A stretch of 52,095 nt of DNA. Origin: Deltaproteobacteria bacterium (GTDB lineage Bacteria > Desulfobacterota > Desulfuromonadia > Geobacterales > Pseudopelobacteraceae). Both the position numbers and the translations under genes were made by a program. The stretch is taken from the NCBI GenBank assembly GCA_021850095.1, contig JAJZRX010000015.1:1-52095 (forward strand), written 5' to 3'. The notes beneath the pieces were generated by a model. The model saw nothing but the letters and a program-made list of their open reading frames with translations, did not search any database and was not told the origin of the DNA. Of this stretch, positions 1 to 9,255 are shown piece by piece. Within the stretch, counting starts at the first letter, position 1. Every line of letters begins with the position of its first letter.

Positions 1-4
1 ATAG

Positions 5-781
5 CATCGTAAGTTACCTGACTGGGCGGCTGGTCAAGGGGCCTCGTTCGCAATTGTATCGCATATGCTGCCCTATGAGCAGCAGCATGCCGAAGAGGCG
101 GCTTACAGCCTGCACTCGGCCGAAGTACTCGAAATGTTCAGACGGTATTCGCGCGAAGCGCATGATCAAGGTCTGGATATGCTCAAATACTTTGAATCTC
201 GCTGGAAATATGCCCGCAACCCCTTAGAACAGCGTCTGGTGGATTTGGTCGAAGCCATGAAGGCAGAGGCGGACAAGCACAGACTGTTCCTGGATATGAA
301 GAAGCTACTGATGGTAGATCTGCATCGGGATGATGAAATTAACGTGGTATTTGAGCAGGCACGGCACGTTGCCGAGGAGTGTGGAATCGAATTGCGCCTG
401 CCGGAAATCCGTGTGAGCGCTAAACGGCATTGCAGTTTTGTCGAGGAGGGCAGTGCCTTTATTTCCGTGGACGGCAACCTGTCGCCCTGTTATTTCCTCT
501 GGCACCGCTATAGCTGTTTTGCCAGCGGCTGGAACCAGCAGATTACGCCAAAAATATTCGGTAATGTGCTGGAACAGGATTTGATGCGGATCTGGAATAG
601 TGACGACTACCGCGCTTTCCGGGCACAGGTCACCAGCTATGACTATCCAGGTTGCGCACACTGCAGTCTTGCTCCCTGCGACTATGTACAAACTGAGAAC
701 TTCGAGCAGGACTGCCATATAAGCACTGTACCCTGTGGCGCCTGCCTGTGGTGTATGGGGGTTTTTCAGTGTCTTCGTTAG
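5..781 (+). pseudogene. Radical SAM/SPASM protein, C-terminal part only
   Basis: The frame is open from base 5; an in-frame TAG lies at 2-4. Residues upstream of the first ATG (65) still look like protein of this family (GASFAIVSHMLPY fits the segment after the TIM-barrel core), so the ATG at 65 is probably not the true start. The radical SAM CxxxCxxC cluster site is absent because the N-terminal half is missing or cut off by the window edge. The C-terminal half has the spaced cysteines of a SPASM-type auxiliary Fe-S domain (HCSFVEEG, LSPCYFLW, then CAHCSLAPCDY and CGACLWC). Such proteins often mature metalloenzymes or peptides; which substrate is unknown here. Whether the TAG is a real nonsense mutation or the window starts just after a break cannot be settled. 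Confidence 0.6.
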
Positions 782-871
782 CATCAATAATCTGCATCCC
801 GCCAAAGGCGCCTATCCAGGCTTGACAAAACTTGAACGACTAAAGACCCAAATTATCTTCAATAAATTGAT

Positions 872-899
872 TTGATTTATGTTCTCTTCATTGTATTAT
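872..899 (+). promoter_or_regulatory. Candidate sigma-70 promoter of the AhpD-like gene
   Basis: TTGATT (872-877), a 16-base spacer and TATTAT (894-899) lie about 75 bases before a well-placed ribosome binding site (AGGAGGG, about 966-972). The 198-base gap it lies in is AT-rich compared with its neighbours. This is a pattern match only. Confidence 0.35.
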
Positions 900-979
900 G
901 AAAAAATATGAACGTTTGTCTCATCATTCGGTTGCCAGTGTATTTCGCCGGATTAACCTACCAATAGGAGGGTAATGTT

Positions 980-1297
980 ATGTCCCATCAAGTGTCACCA
1001 CACTATCTCAAGCTTAAAGAGCGGCACGCTGAGCTGATCAATGCTGTTGAAGCAATGACTAAAGCTGCACGCAACTCCGGGCCACTTGACGAAAAAACTG
1101 TGCAATTGATCCAATTGGGTGCCGCTGCCGCCATCGGGTCAAAGGGATCTTTGCGCAGCCATGCACTGCGGGCATTGGAAGCAGGTGCCACACATGAAGA
1201 GGTCCGCCATGCCATCATTGTTCTCACGAGCACGATTGGTTTCCCTACTGTGGCAGCTGCCCTTTCCAGGATGGATGAGGTAAGCGACTCGTTATAA
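980..1297 (+). CDS. Carboxymuconolactone decarboxylase / AhpD-fold small protein
   Basis: A 105-residue protein that matches the carboxymuconolactone decarboxylase (AhpD-like) family in length and layout. The conserved centre (about residues 45-75) reads GSKGSLRSHALRALEAGAT. Peroxidase members have a CxxC pair plus His at this place; here both cysteines are replaced (S/K/G/S), while the His is kept, so a thiol peroxidase role is unlikely and the reaction is unknown. The start is supported by AGGAGGG about 8 bases upstream of the ATG. It stands alone between two degraded genes inside the tRNA-linked island but is itself intact. Confidence 0.8.
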   Translation: MSHQVSPHYLKLKERHAELINAVEAMTKAARNSGPLDEKTVQLIQLGAAAAIGSKGSLRSHALRALEAGATHEEVRHAIIVLTSTIGFPTVAAALSRMDEVSDSL

Positions 1298-1354
1298 TCT
1301 TTATAAATAGTGAGCCAAGCGTGGTCTGTATGCTTTTCCTATGCGATGGGGTAT

Positions 1355-1803
1355 ATCGGTTCGGAACCGGCTGTCGTATCCTTCGGCAGCGGCAAAAATC
1401 CCCAGATCGGCAATATTACGGTCAACCTGGTGGACCGTGACCACCGCAAGCAGTCATCTGGCAAATTGAGGATAATCTCCGGAAGGATTTCAAAGACATC
1501 CCCGGCCTCAAATCCGTTGATATCTTTGAGTTCGGCGCGACCGCCATGTCCAGCATCAAGGCGCCGATAGATGGCATGGTCACCGGCCCGGACCCCAAAG
1601 TGTTGGCGCAGATCGGCCACGAGGTGCAGGATCGACTGCAAAAGACGGGAGGTTTGCTGTCGGTTGCCATGACCTGGGATTTTGACAAGAAAGAGGTCCT
1701 TTTCAAGGTGGACAAGGAGAAGTGCGCCGCATTTGGCATCTCTTCCCGTGACGTGGCGCCCCAGGCGCAGGCAGCACTTTCCGGCGGTATTGCAAAGCCT
1801 TGA
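1355..1803 (+). pseudogene. RND efflux pump (HAE/CusA-like) inner-membrane protein fragment, frameshifted
   Basis: Two overlapping frames join into one piece of an RND transporter periplasmic (porter) domain. The first frame reads VVSFGSGKNPQIGNITVNLV and DRDHRKQ up to about 1450; the match then continues one frame over with WQIEDNLRKDFKDIPG, then SIKAPIDGMVTGPDPKVL and DFDKKEVLFKVDKEKCA, ending at a stop after GGIAKP (1801-1803). An intact protein has about 1000 residues with 12 membrane helices; only about 150 residues remain here. One frameshift near 1450 and truncation at both ends make it non-functional. No partner genes (membrane fusion protein, outer-membrane channel) are present. Confidence 0.8.
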
Positions 1804-1881
1804 CCGCTTCCGAATCAGCTCTCCATGGTGTGAGGGGAGGTAATGATTTGTGAAAGTGTTTTTTATTCTCCACGTTACACG

Positions 1882-4200
1882 TCAGCCCCTCGCCTCTTTC
1901 GGGATATAACTCTCATACGTCATTTTAAAAACCATATCCGAAACATATCGTTTGAATGAATCATTCTGCACAAACTGCTTGTAGGCTTCGGTATCATCCT
2001 TCAGTAGAGTCAGCATGACCCGTGTCAGTGCCTTGTCGTGCTCCAGGCGGGCTGTGTCAGGGGTGTTCAGCTTTGCATTCTGGTAGGCCTGATAGGCGGC
2101 CACTTTGGGGGCTATATCTTCTTGTATTCGTTTTGAAACCCGGTCCACATCCGTGAAGAGCGTGCTGAACTGCTCGTTGAATGATTTTATGATATTGCTG
2201 AGGTGCTCCAGCTCGGGTTCAGGCTTTCTGCCGCCGCCACCAACCGGGATCGGCTCGATCTCGGCATCATCGTCCGCCAGCAAAATCTTCATGGTGGCCT
2301 GTTTCTCAGAGCGGTAGCTGTCCATATCGATCGTTTCAACGATCCCCTTGGACAGATCCTCTTCTTTGGGCGCCGGCAGTTTTGGCACCAGAAAGGTCAG
2401 GAAGATGGAGAGCTTTTCCCACTCGGTGCTGTTGTACGGCAGAATCGACGCCAGAAAGTCGTAGGTTCTCGTGAAGGCCTTTCCCTTCCCCTTGAAGTCC
2501 GCTTGTCCGTCTTCATCGAGTTGTTCCCGATACACCGCAACGCAGGCATCCAGGATCGGATCAAGCTGCTCCCGCTGTGCGCCGTCCAGATAGAGCAGAA
2601 CGAACCGCTCAACATCATCGCTGCTGTACACCTGACGACTGTCCAGGGCGGCCTTCAGATCATGCAGCTTATTCGGGTCAGTCTCCTCGCTCAAAATCGT
2701 GGTGCGATAATAATCAGAGAACGCCTCCTGAATGGTGTCGGCATCATTGGTGAAGTCCAGTACAAACACATCATGCTTCTGCGGATGGGCGCGATTCAGG
2801 CGCGACAGGGTCTGGACGGCCTTGATGCCCGACAGCATCTTGTCCACGTACATGGTATGCAGCAGCGGCTCGTCGTAGCCGGTCTGGAATTTATCGGCAC
2901 AGATCAGGAAACGATAGGGATCTTCCTGAATTTTGTCCGCAATATCATTACTCGGGAAACCGTTCAACGACGCCTCGCTGACTTTGCCCCCCCGGTACTC
3001 GTGCTCTCCTGAAAACGCGATGATGGCTTGATGCGGACTCTTACGTTCCTGTAGGTAGTTTTTGAAGGCATGGTAGTATTGAATGGCACGTTCGACGCCG
3101 CTGCAGACCACCATGGCGCGGGCCTGGCCGCCGATCTTGTTCTTGGCGATGACCTGCTCGTGGAAGTGGTCAACCATGATCTCGGACTTCAGGCGGACGG
3201 CATGGTCGTGGCTTTCCACATAACGGCGCAGTTTCTTCTGTGCCCTGTTCTTGTCAAACTCCGGGTCGTCCTCAACTTTCTTCACCAGCTTGTAGTAACT
3301 GTTGACCGGGGTATAGCTCTTGAGAACGTCCAGGATAAAACCTTCTTGAATGGCCTGCTTCATGGTGTAGCCGTGGAACGGGCGATGTTTGATCTTCCCT
3401 TCTTCTCCGGGATACGCCTCGCCAAACATCTCCAGGGTCTTGTTCTTCGGGGTGGCGGTAAAGGCGAAATAGCTGGCGTTGGTCAGCATCTTGCGGGCTG
3501 CCATCCGCTTCTCCAGGACATCGTTGATCTCGTCTTCCGGGTCATTCAACGACGCATTCAGCGCCCCTGATGTTTTGCCGCCCTGGCTGGAGTGGGCTTC
3601 GTCGATGACAATAGCGAAGTTCCTGCCCCGGTGTTCGTCGCCGATCTCGTCCAGAATGTAGGGGAATTTCTGCACCGTGCTGATAATGATCTTCTTGCCC
3701 CCCTCGATGAACTTCCGCAGGTCGCCGGACTTTTCGGCATGACCCACCGTTGACCCCACCTGCATGAAACCCTTGATGGTGTTCTTGATCTGGTCGTCCA
3801 GGATACGTCGGTCGGTGATGACAATGACCGAGTCGAAGACGTTTTTATCATCTTTGCGCAGCCCGATCAGCTGGTGGGCCAGCCAGGCGATCGAGTTGGA
3901 CTTGCCGCTGCCCGCCGAATGCTGGATCAGATAGCGCTTGCCGGCGCCGTTTTGCAGCGCGTCGGCAAGCAATCGCCGCACCACGTCCAGCTGGTGATAA
4001 CGGGGAAATACCTGCTTGCGAATCTTTTTCCGGGTCTTGGGATGGATTTCCTCAACGATCTGGGCGTAGTTTTCGATGATGTTCGTGATACCCTGGGGCG
4101 TCAGAATCTCCTTCCAGAGGTAGTCGGTTTTGAGCCCGTCAGGATTGGGCGTATTCACCAAAGCACTTGATTGGAACATGATAAACGAGGCCACCAGCAA
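1882..4200 (-). pseudogene. hsdR: Type I restriction enzyme R subunit (HsdR), N-terminally truncated
   Basis: The 772-codon frame keeps the SF2 translocase part of HsdR: Walker A (HSAGSGKSNSIAWLAH, near residue 95), the TDRRILDDQI segment, the DEAH box (IVIDEAHSSQGG, near residue 200), the FTATPKNKT motif III region and the helical C-terminus. The N-terminal PD-(D/E)xK endonuclease domain of about 200-300 residues is missing. Recognisable HsdR sequence starts about ten residues in (NPDGLKTDYLWKEIL); the first residues (MLVASFIMFQ) come from reading the opposite strand of the adjoining integrase gene. No hsdM or hsdS is in the window. The motor may be expressed, but without the nuclease it should not restrict DNA. 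The junction lies near 4150-4170. Confidence 0.85.
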
Positions 4201-4876
4201 GCAGGTTCACAAGGTCAAGATGTTCAAGGAATCAGTCACCCGTGACAAGTTCCTGTCTGCTGAAGAGCTCAAGGCCCTACTCGATGCTTGCGATTCAAAT
4301 GTTGTCACTATTACAGGTAAGACAATCAAACAGAAACAAGACCACCTGAAGCCGATTATCATCTTTGCCTTGAACACAGGATGCCGGAAGGAAGAAATTC
4401 TTTCTTTGAGGTGGGAGCAGGTAGATATGAAACACGGCTTCATCAATCAGACCAAAACCAAAAACGGGGAGGGGCGGCAGATACCTATTAATGACACGTT
4501 GCGGGAAATGCTGAAGGGGCTGACAAGGCGGCTTAATGTCCCTTATGTGTTCCATGTCTACGATGAAGAAAAGAGGGTAGGCAAACGATTCGGCAGCATC
4601 AAGCGTTCATTCATTACGGCATGTAAAAAAGCAGGTATTCAGGGTTTTGTATTCCACAGTTTACGCCATACTTTTGCAAGTCACCTTGTAATGGCAGGTG
4701 TTGACCTTACCACAGTTTCAAGGCTTCTGAGACACAAGAGCCTGACAATGACCCTCCGCTATTCCCACCTTGCGCCAAACCACCTGACCAGCGCAGTCAA
4801 CGCTTTAAATTCCTCTATGTCAATTAGCACAAAATTAGCACAAGAAACAGAAAAGGAGCTACGCAATGCTGCGTAA
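4130..4876 (+). pseudogene. Tyrosine recombinase/integrase, N-terminally truncated
   Basis: The frame encodes the C-terminal catalytic domain of a phage-type integrase with a complete active site: Arg in NTGCRKEEIL, the TKTKNGEGRQIPI beta-hairpin Lys, HSLRHTFASH, LLRHKS and the nucleophile Tyr in LRYSHL. The N-terminal arm-binding and most of the core-binding domain are missing. Integrase-like sequence begins around FTKALDWNMINE, and the first eight residues read through the opposite strand of the hsdR remnant. The gene ends 14 bases before the 3' end of a tRNA-Arg gene, the classical position for an integrase beside its attachment site. The element is probably no longer mobile by itself. Confidence 0.85.
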
Positions 4877-4890
4877 CCCCCTGATATTTT

Positions 4891-4967
4891 TGGCGGGCGG
4901 CATGAGATTCGAACTCACGACCCCAGGCTTCGGAGGCCTGTACTCTATCCAGCTGAGCTAACCGCCC
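4891..4967 (-). tRNA. tRNA-Arg (anticodon CCG), CCA encoded
   Basis: Read on the minus strand, the 77 bases fold as a cloverleaf. The acceptor stem is GGGCGGT/GCCGCCC with one G-U pair. The anticodon stem CAGGC/GCCTG encloses the loop CTCCGAA, giving anticodon CCG (Arg, codon CGG). The T arm is GTGAG-TTCGAAT-CTCAT. A discriminator G and the CCA end are encoded (4891-4894). An integrase remnant ends just beyond its 3' side, so the 3' half of this gene was probably the integration site of the island at 1-4890. Confidence 0.95.
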
Positions 4968-5090
4968 GCATGACGGTCTGCAGATGTGAACGCAGACGTG
5001 AGTAAGTACACTATTTGGCGCTGCAACTCAAGCCAAAAATCTGTCATTTTTGAATCCGCTCTGTTAGGATGATTTTCGGGAGGCGATGAC

Positions 5091-5933
5091 ATGTTTCGGA
5101 AGCTGTTGATGATACTGCTCTTGCTGCTGTTGCCGCTGTCGGCTTCGGCTGCCAATTTTAAATTTGAAAAAGTGCGCGGCGGGGTTTATGCCGCCATTGC
5201 CCAGCCGGGGGGGCGGGCGGCCAGCAACTGCCTGATCGTTGTCACCAACTATCAGGTCATCCTGGCCGGAGCCCATTTTCTCCCCGAAACCACCAGGGAA
5301 CTGCTCGATTATGTGGCTACACTGACGCCGATTCCGGTGCGCTATATCATCCTGACCCACCATCACCGTGGTTTCAATCATATCGATTTCGACCTGCCGG
5401 CCAATGCCGAGATCATCGCCTCCGGCCCGACCTGGCAGGCGTTGAAGAGTGAGTACCGCCAGATCAAAAACCAGGTCACCTTCTTTGACCGCGGTTTGAC
5501 CATGAAGCGCGGTAACACCCTGATTGTGTTGAACGCGACCGAAAAAGGGCACAGTGAAGGCGACCTGTTCGTGTATCTGCCGGAGGAGGAGATCCTGTTC
5601 ACCTCGGATCTGTTTTTCAACGATGTGGCCGGCTACATGGGGGATGGCTCGTTCCGCGACTGGGCTGGCAGCCTGGAGATGATGTCCGCGCTGGACGTGC
5701 GGATGGTCGTGCCGGGTCTGGGCGAGGTTTCCAACACCGAAGGCCTGCAGCGCTTTTTAGGTTTTTTCCGCGCCTTTACAACCGAAGTGCTCGGCCTGAT
5801 CGCCAAGGGGCTGGACGTGGAGGCCGCCAAACGCCAGTTCCGTTTGCCGCAGTACGAAAACATGCCGGGCTACAAGTCTTTTTTCGAGGTCAATTTCAAA
5901 CGGGCCTACAGTGAGCTGAAGGATATCCGATGA
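5091..5933 (+). CDS. Secreted metallo-beta-lactamase-fold protein with degenerate metal site
   Basis: A 280-residue protein with a clear signal peptide (hydrophobic residues 4-18, cleavage near SASA-AN). The fold is recognisable from the order of motifs, but most zinc ligands are lost. The HxHxDH motif reads HHHRGF (Asp to Gly, second His to Phe), and the usual PGHG motif reads PGLG. The GHSEGD and TSDLFF segments (His, Asp ligands) remain. It is therefore probably a non-canonical or non-catalytic member; no substrate can be named. The start has GGGAGG about 9 bases upstream. Its stop overlaps the start of coaE (ATGA), so the two are likely cotranscribed. Confidence 0.8.
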   Translation: MFRKLLMILLLLLLPLSASAANFKFEKVRGGVYAAIAQPGGRAASNCLIVVTNYQVILAGAHFLPETTRELLDYVATLTPIPVRYIILTHHHRGFNHIDFDLPANAEIIASGPTWQALKSEYRQIKNQVTFFDRGLTMKRGNTLIVLNATEKGHSEGDLFVYLPEEEILFTSDLFFNDVAGYMGDGSFRDWAGSLEMMSALDVRMVVPGLGEVSNTEGLQRFLGFFRAFTTEVLGLIAKGLDVEAAKRQFRLPQYENMPGYKSFFEVNFKRAYSELKDIR

Positions 5934-6553
5934 TCCGGCCGGGAATGCGCATTATCGGGCTGACGGGCGGTATCGCCAGCGGCAAGAGCAGTGTGGCGCG
6001 CCTGCTCGAAGAGCGGGGGGTGCCGGTGATCGACGCCGACCAGTTGGCGCGGGAAGCGGTGCTGCCGGGCAGCCCGGCTCTTGAACGCATCGCGGCCGCT
6101 TTCGGGCGGGAGGTTATCCGCGATGATGGGACCCTGGATCGCAAGCGTCTGGGGGCTCTGGTGTTCGCCGATGCGGACAAGCGCCGCCAGCTGGAAGCTA
6201 TCCTCCATCCGGAAATCCGCCGTCTGGGTGAAGAACAGATCGAGCGGGCCGCCGTAGCCGGGCAGCGCGTGCTGGTGTATATGGCGCCGCTTCTGATCGA
6301 GGCCGGCGCCGCTGATCGTGTGGATGAAATCTGGGTGGTGACGGTGCGCCCCGAGATTCAGCTGCAGCGTTTGATGGCCAGGGATGGAATCGACCGCGCG
6401 GCTGCCCAGCGCATCATCGACAGCCAGATGCCTCTGGCTGAAAAGGCCGCTCACGGCAGGGTTCTGATCGACAACAGCGGCACGCCGCAGGAAACACGTC
6501 AATTGCTGGCGGATATCTGGAAGAAAGAAATGGTGAATGATGAAAGAACGTAA
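5930..6553 (+). CDS. coaE: Dephospho-CoA kinase
   Basis: CoaE catalyses the last step of coenzyme A synthesis, phosphorylating dephospho-CoA at the ribose 3'-OH. The 207-residue protein has the P-loop GLTGGIASGKSSVARLLE near the N-terminus, the acceptor-binding VIDADQLAREAV and the lid/base-binding region QLQRLMARDG, all as in the family. The first ATG overlaps the previous gene's stop; a second ATG at 5945 (MRIIGLTGG) is the position most homologues use and is equally possible. The downstream methyltransferase frame overlaps its end by 17 bases, so the three genes look like one operon. Confidence 0.95.
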   Translation: MIRPGMRIIGLTGGIASGKSSVARLLEERGVPVIDADQLAREAVLPGSPALERIAAAFGREVIRDDGTLDRKRLGALVFADADKRRQLEAILHPEIRRLGEEQIERAAVAGQRVLVYMAPLLIEAGAADRVDEIWVVTVRPEIQLQRLMARDGIDRAAAQRIIDSQMPLAEKAAHGRVLIDNSGTPQETRQLLADIWKKEMVNDERT

Positions 6554-7721
6554 GCATATTTTACGCCCCGGAGCGCGTCCCGATCCCAAGCCTGATCCGC
6601 TTCTGAACTGCTTTGCGGCTGTTCCCCGGGGCGCTGAGGAGATAGCGGCCGCCGAGCTTTCAGCCCTTGGCATCGCTGGCGCCAAACCGGGCAAGGGGGG
6701 GGTGGCCTTCGTTGCCAATCGGGCCGGATTGTACAAGGCCAATCTCTGGTTGCGCACCGCCAGCCGGGTGCTGGTGCAGCTGGCGGTATTCCCCTGCAAA
6801 GCCCCTGACGAGCTGTATGCCGGGGTCTTCGCCCTTGACTGGACGACGCTGATCACGCCTGCCATGACCCTGGCGGTTGACTGCAGCCTGCGCGATTCGG
6901 CGCTGACCCACTCCGGATTTGTGGCGCTCAAAACCAAGGATGCCGTGGTGGACCGCATCCGTGAAGCCTGCGGCAGCCGCCCCAACGTCGATACCGCTTC
7001 GCCGGATGTCCGCATCAACGTGCATCTGCATAAAAATGTCTGTACCGTCAGTCTGGACAGTTCCGGCGATTCGCTTGATCGCCGTGGTTACCGCATCGAA
7101 CGCAACGATGCCCCGCTGCGGGAAACCCTGGCGGCGGCCGTGATTGCCCTGACCGGCTGGGATGGCTCCCTGCCCCTGGCCGATCCGATGTGCGGATCGG
7201 GCACCATTCCGGCCGAAGCGGCCCTGCTGGCGACGCGCATGCCACCCGGACTGCAGCGCTCCTTCGGTTTCCAGCGCTGGCTGGATTTTGACGATCGCCT
7301 GTGGGGCCAGCTGATCAGGGAAGCCGAAAACGGAATCCGCAAAGTACCGGCCGGCCAGATAACCGGATACGATCAGGACAGTCGGGCGCTGCTGCTGGCG
7401 GGCCGCAACATTGCCAAAGCCGGCCTGGAAGGGCAGGTTCATTTTTTCCATGCCGCCCTGCAGGATTTCCAGCCCGAGGGGGAGCGGGGGGTGGTGATAA
7501 TCAACCCCCCCTATGGTATGCGCATGGGAGCCGATGATGATCTGCGGGAGCTTTATTGCCAGATTGGGGATGTGATGAAGAAGCGCTGCCGGGGCTGGAC
7601 CGGGTATGTTCTGACCGGGAATCTGGAGCTGGCCAAGTATATCGGCCTCAAGGCTTCCCGGCGGTTTGTGCTCTTCAATGGCCCGATTGAATGCCGTTTG
7701 CTGAAGTACGATCTGTATTGA
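6537..7721 (+). CDS. THUMP-domain class I SAM-dependent RNA (guanine-N2) methyltransferase, RlmL-like
   Basis: A 394-residue protein with a THUMP RNA-binding domain (about residues 25-165) followed by a UPF0020-type Rossmann methyltransferase domain. The SAM-binding motif is DPMCGSGTIPAEAALLA, and the catalytic NPPY motif is INPPYGMRMG. This is the layout of the N-terminal half of RlmL/RlmKL, which makes m2G2445 in 23S rRNA; single-domain versions are common outside gammaproteobacteria. The exact target base is not proven by sequence. It overlaps coaE by 17 bases and converges on the GGDEF gene 12 bases downstream. Confidence 0.9.
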   Translation: MMKERKHILRPGARPDPKPDPLLNCFAAVPRGAEEIAAAELSALGIAGAKPGKGGVAFVANRAGLYKANLWLRTASRVLVQLAVFPCKAPDELYAGVFALDWTTLITPAMTLAVDCSLRDSALTHSGFVALKTKDAVVDRIREACGSRPNVDTASPDVRINVHLHKNVCTVSLDSSGDSLDRRGYRIERNDAPLRETLAAAVIALTGWDGSLPLADPMCGSGTIPAEAALLATRMPPGLQRSFGFQRWLDFDDRLWGQLIREAENGIRKVPAGQITGYDQDSRALLLAGRNIAKAGLEGQVHFFHAALQDFQPEGERGVVIINPPYGMRMGADDDLRELYCQIGDVMKKRCRGWTGYVLTGNLELAKYIGLKASRRFVLFNGPIECRLLKYDLY

Positions 7722-7733
7722 GGGGCGGCGCCA

Positions 7734-8975
7734 TCAAAGACGGCATACGACCTGGTTGCGGCCGCTGTTTTTGGCTTCGTAGAGCAGGTTGTCGACGCGG
7801 CGTAAGATAGCGTCCAGATTCTCGTCATGGGCGTCGGTCCAGGTGCAGCCGATGCTGGTGGTGACCTTGAGCGACAATTCCCCCGCATGGTAAGGCTCGC
7901 CGCTGACGGCGTTCAAAATCCGGCAGGCGATCAGCTTGGCCTCGTCGCGGGAGGTGTTGGGCAGAAACAGCAGAAACTCCTCCCCGCCGTAGCGTCCGAA
8001 AACGTCATAAGGCCGCAGCATGGTTTCAATCCGTTTGCTCAACTCCTGCAGGATGCTGTCTCCCACCAGATGGCCATGGGTATCGTTGACCAGTTTGAAA
8101 AAATCCACATCGATCATGATCACCCCCAGGCCGATGCCGGCCGGCAGCTTTTCGTGGGAACGCTTCATCAGGGAATAAAGCTCGGCGGCCCGGCACAGTA
8201 GCTGGCGGCGATTGTAGATCCCGGTCAGGGGATCGACCGTGGCCAGGGTTTCCAGCAGCTGATAGGCGGTGCGCAGGGCGGCGGATTCACGGATGATAAT
8301 GATGTAGGAGGCCAGCGAGAGCAGCACAAGCGCGATGAAGATGGTGCCCACTGACGAATGCAGGTGCTCCCGGAAACTTTTCTTGAGCTCACCGATGTCA
8401 CTGTACAGCTCGAAAACCCCCACGACCAGTCCGCGCTGGTTGCGCACCGGCGCGTAGACCTCGGCCACATCCACATCCAGGCGCCGCTCTTCGGACAGAT
8501 CGGTGACGCTCTGGCGTTCCTTGAGAACCGTCTGGCGGTTACCCGCAAAGGCATCTTTCAGGCGCTGGTTACTTCGGTCGGATTTACCGATCAGTTGCGG
8601 TTCGGTGCAGTAAATAATGCGCATGTCACGGTTGTAAATCTTGATTTTAACGATGTTGAACGGCTGTAGAAAAAGCCGGATATTGAGGTCGAGGGGGGCG
8701 AGGTCGGCGGGATGAATCGCCAGGGTATCGGCGCCGTCCCGGTCAGTTGTATGAATGATATGGCTTTCACTGGAAAGCAGCGCCAGGGCGGTCTTTTCCG
8801 AGTGGAAGCCGATATTTTCGATCAGGTTTTCACGGTTCTGGCGGGTTATGACCGTAAACGACAGCGCCAGAATCAGGATCAGGCTTGAAAAAACCAGTAG
8901 CAGATAGATCCTTTTGAATCTTTCCGGCGAATCATTGGTTCCAAGATTCTGAACAACGTCAGACAAGGTTTTCAT
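7734..8975 (-). CDS. Membrane diguanylate cyclase (GGDEF domain)
   Basis: A 413-residue inner-membrane protein. Membrane helices lie at about residues 22-43 and 210-230, with a periplasmic sensor domain of about 165 residues between them (unrecognised ligand; CACHE-like arrangement). The C-terminal 170 residues form a GGDEF domain with active-site GGEEF and a product-inhibition I-site RPYD placed exactly five residues before it. It should make cyclic di-GMP and be feedback-inhibited. Its promoter region is shared with the divergent rbgA gene, in a 280-base gap in which I saw no clear promoter motif. Confidence 0.93.
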   Translation of the reverse strand: MKTLSDVVQNLGTNDSPERFKRIYLLLVFSSLILILALSFTVITRQNRENLIENIGFHSEKTALALLSSESHIIHTTDRDGADTLAIHPADLAPLDLNIRLFLQPFNIVKIKIYNRDMRIIYCTEPQLIGKSDRSNQRLKDAFAGNRQTVLKERQSVTDLSEERRLDVDVAEVYAPVRNQRGLVVGVFELYSDIGELKKSFREHLHSSVGTIFIALVLLSLASYIIIIRESAALRTAYQLLETLATVDPLTGIYNRRQLLCRAAELYSLMKRSHEKLPAGIGLGVIMIDVDFFKLVNDTHGHLVGDSILQELSKRIETMLRPYDVFGRYGGEEFLLFLPNTSRDEAKLIACRILNAVSGEPYHAGELSLKVTTSIGCTWTDAHDENLDAILRRVDNLLYEAKNSGRNQVVCRL

Positions 8976-9255
8976 CGCAAAGCTCCCGGATTCACCTGGC
9001 CACAGATGCCACGTTCATGAGTACACGGCCGACCTGTGCCGCATTCAGGATACTATACCTCTGATTGTGCAATTGTACATACCAAAGCGGGCCGCGGCGG
9101 CTGTTTGCCAGTACACCGGCTGTTTCCGCCTGGGGGGGAGGGTTGAGGCGGTCAATTGGTCATCAGATTGCAGATAATAACCCCTTCAGATCGCCGAATG
9201 TGGTATCCTTGCGTCGGCTCTATCTTAAATCAAACCATTTTGAAAGAAAACGCAC

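Noticed and set aside
1310..1570. An 86-residue independent small gene
   Set aside because: Its middle is a piece of RND transporter that continues in another frame, so it is part of a frameshifted remnant.
4130..4160. ATG at 4130 as the true start of an intact integrase
   Set aside because: The first codons read the opposite strand of hsdR sequence and the N-terminal DNA-binding domain is absent; the gene is a fusion product of a deletion.
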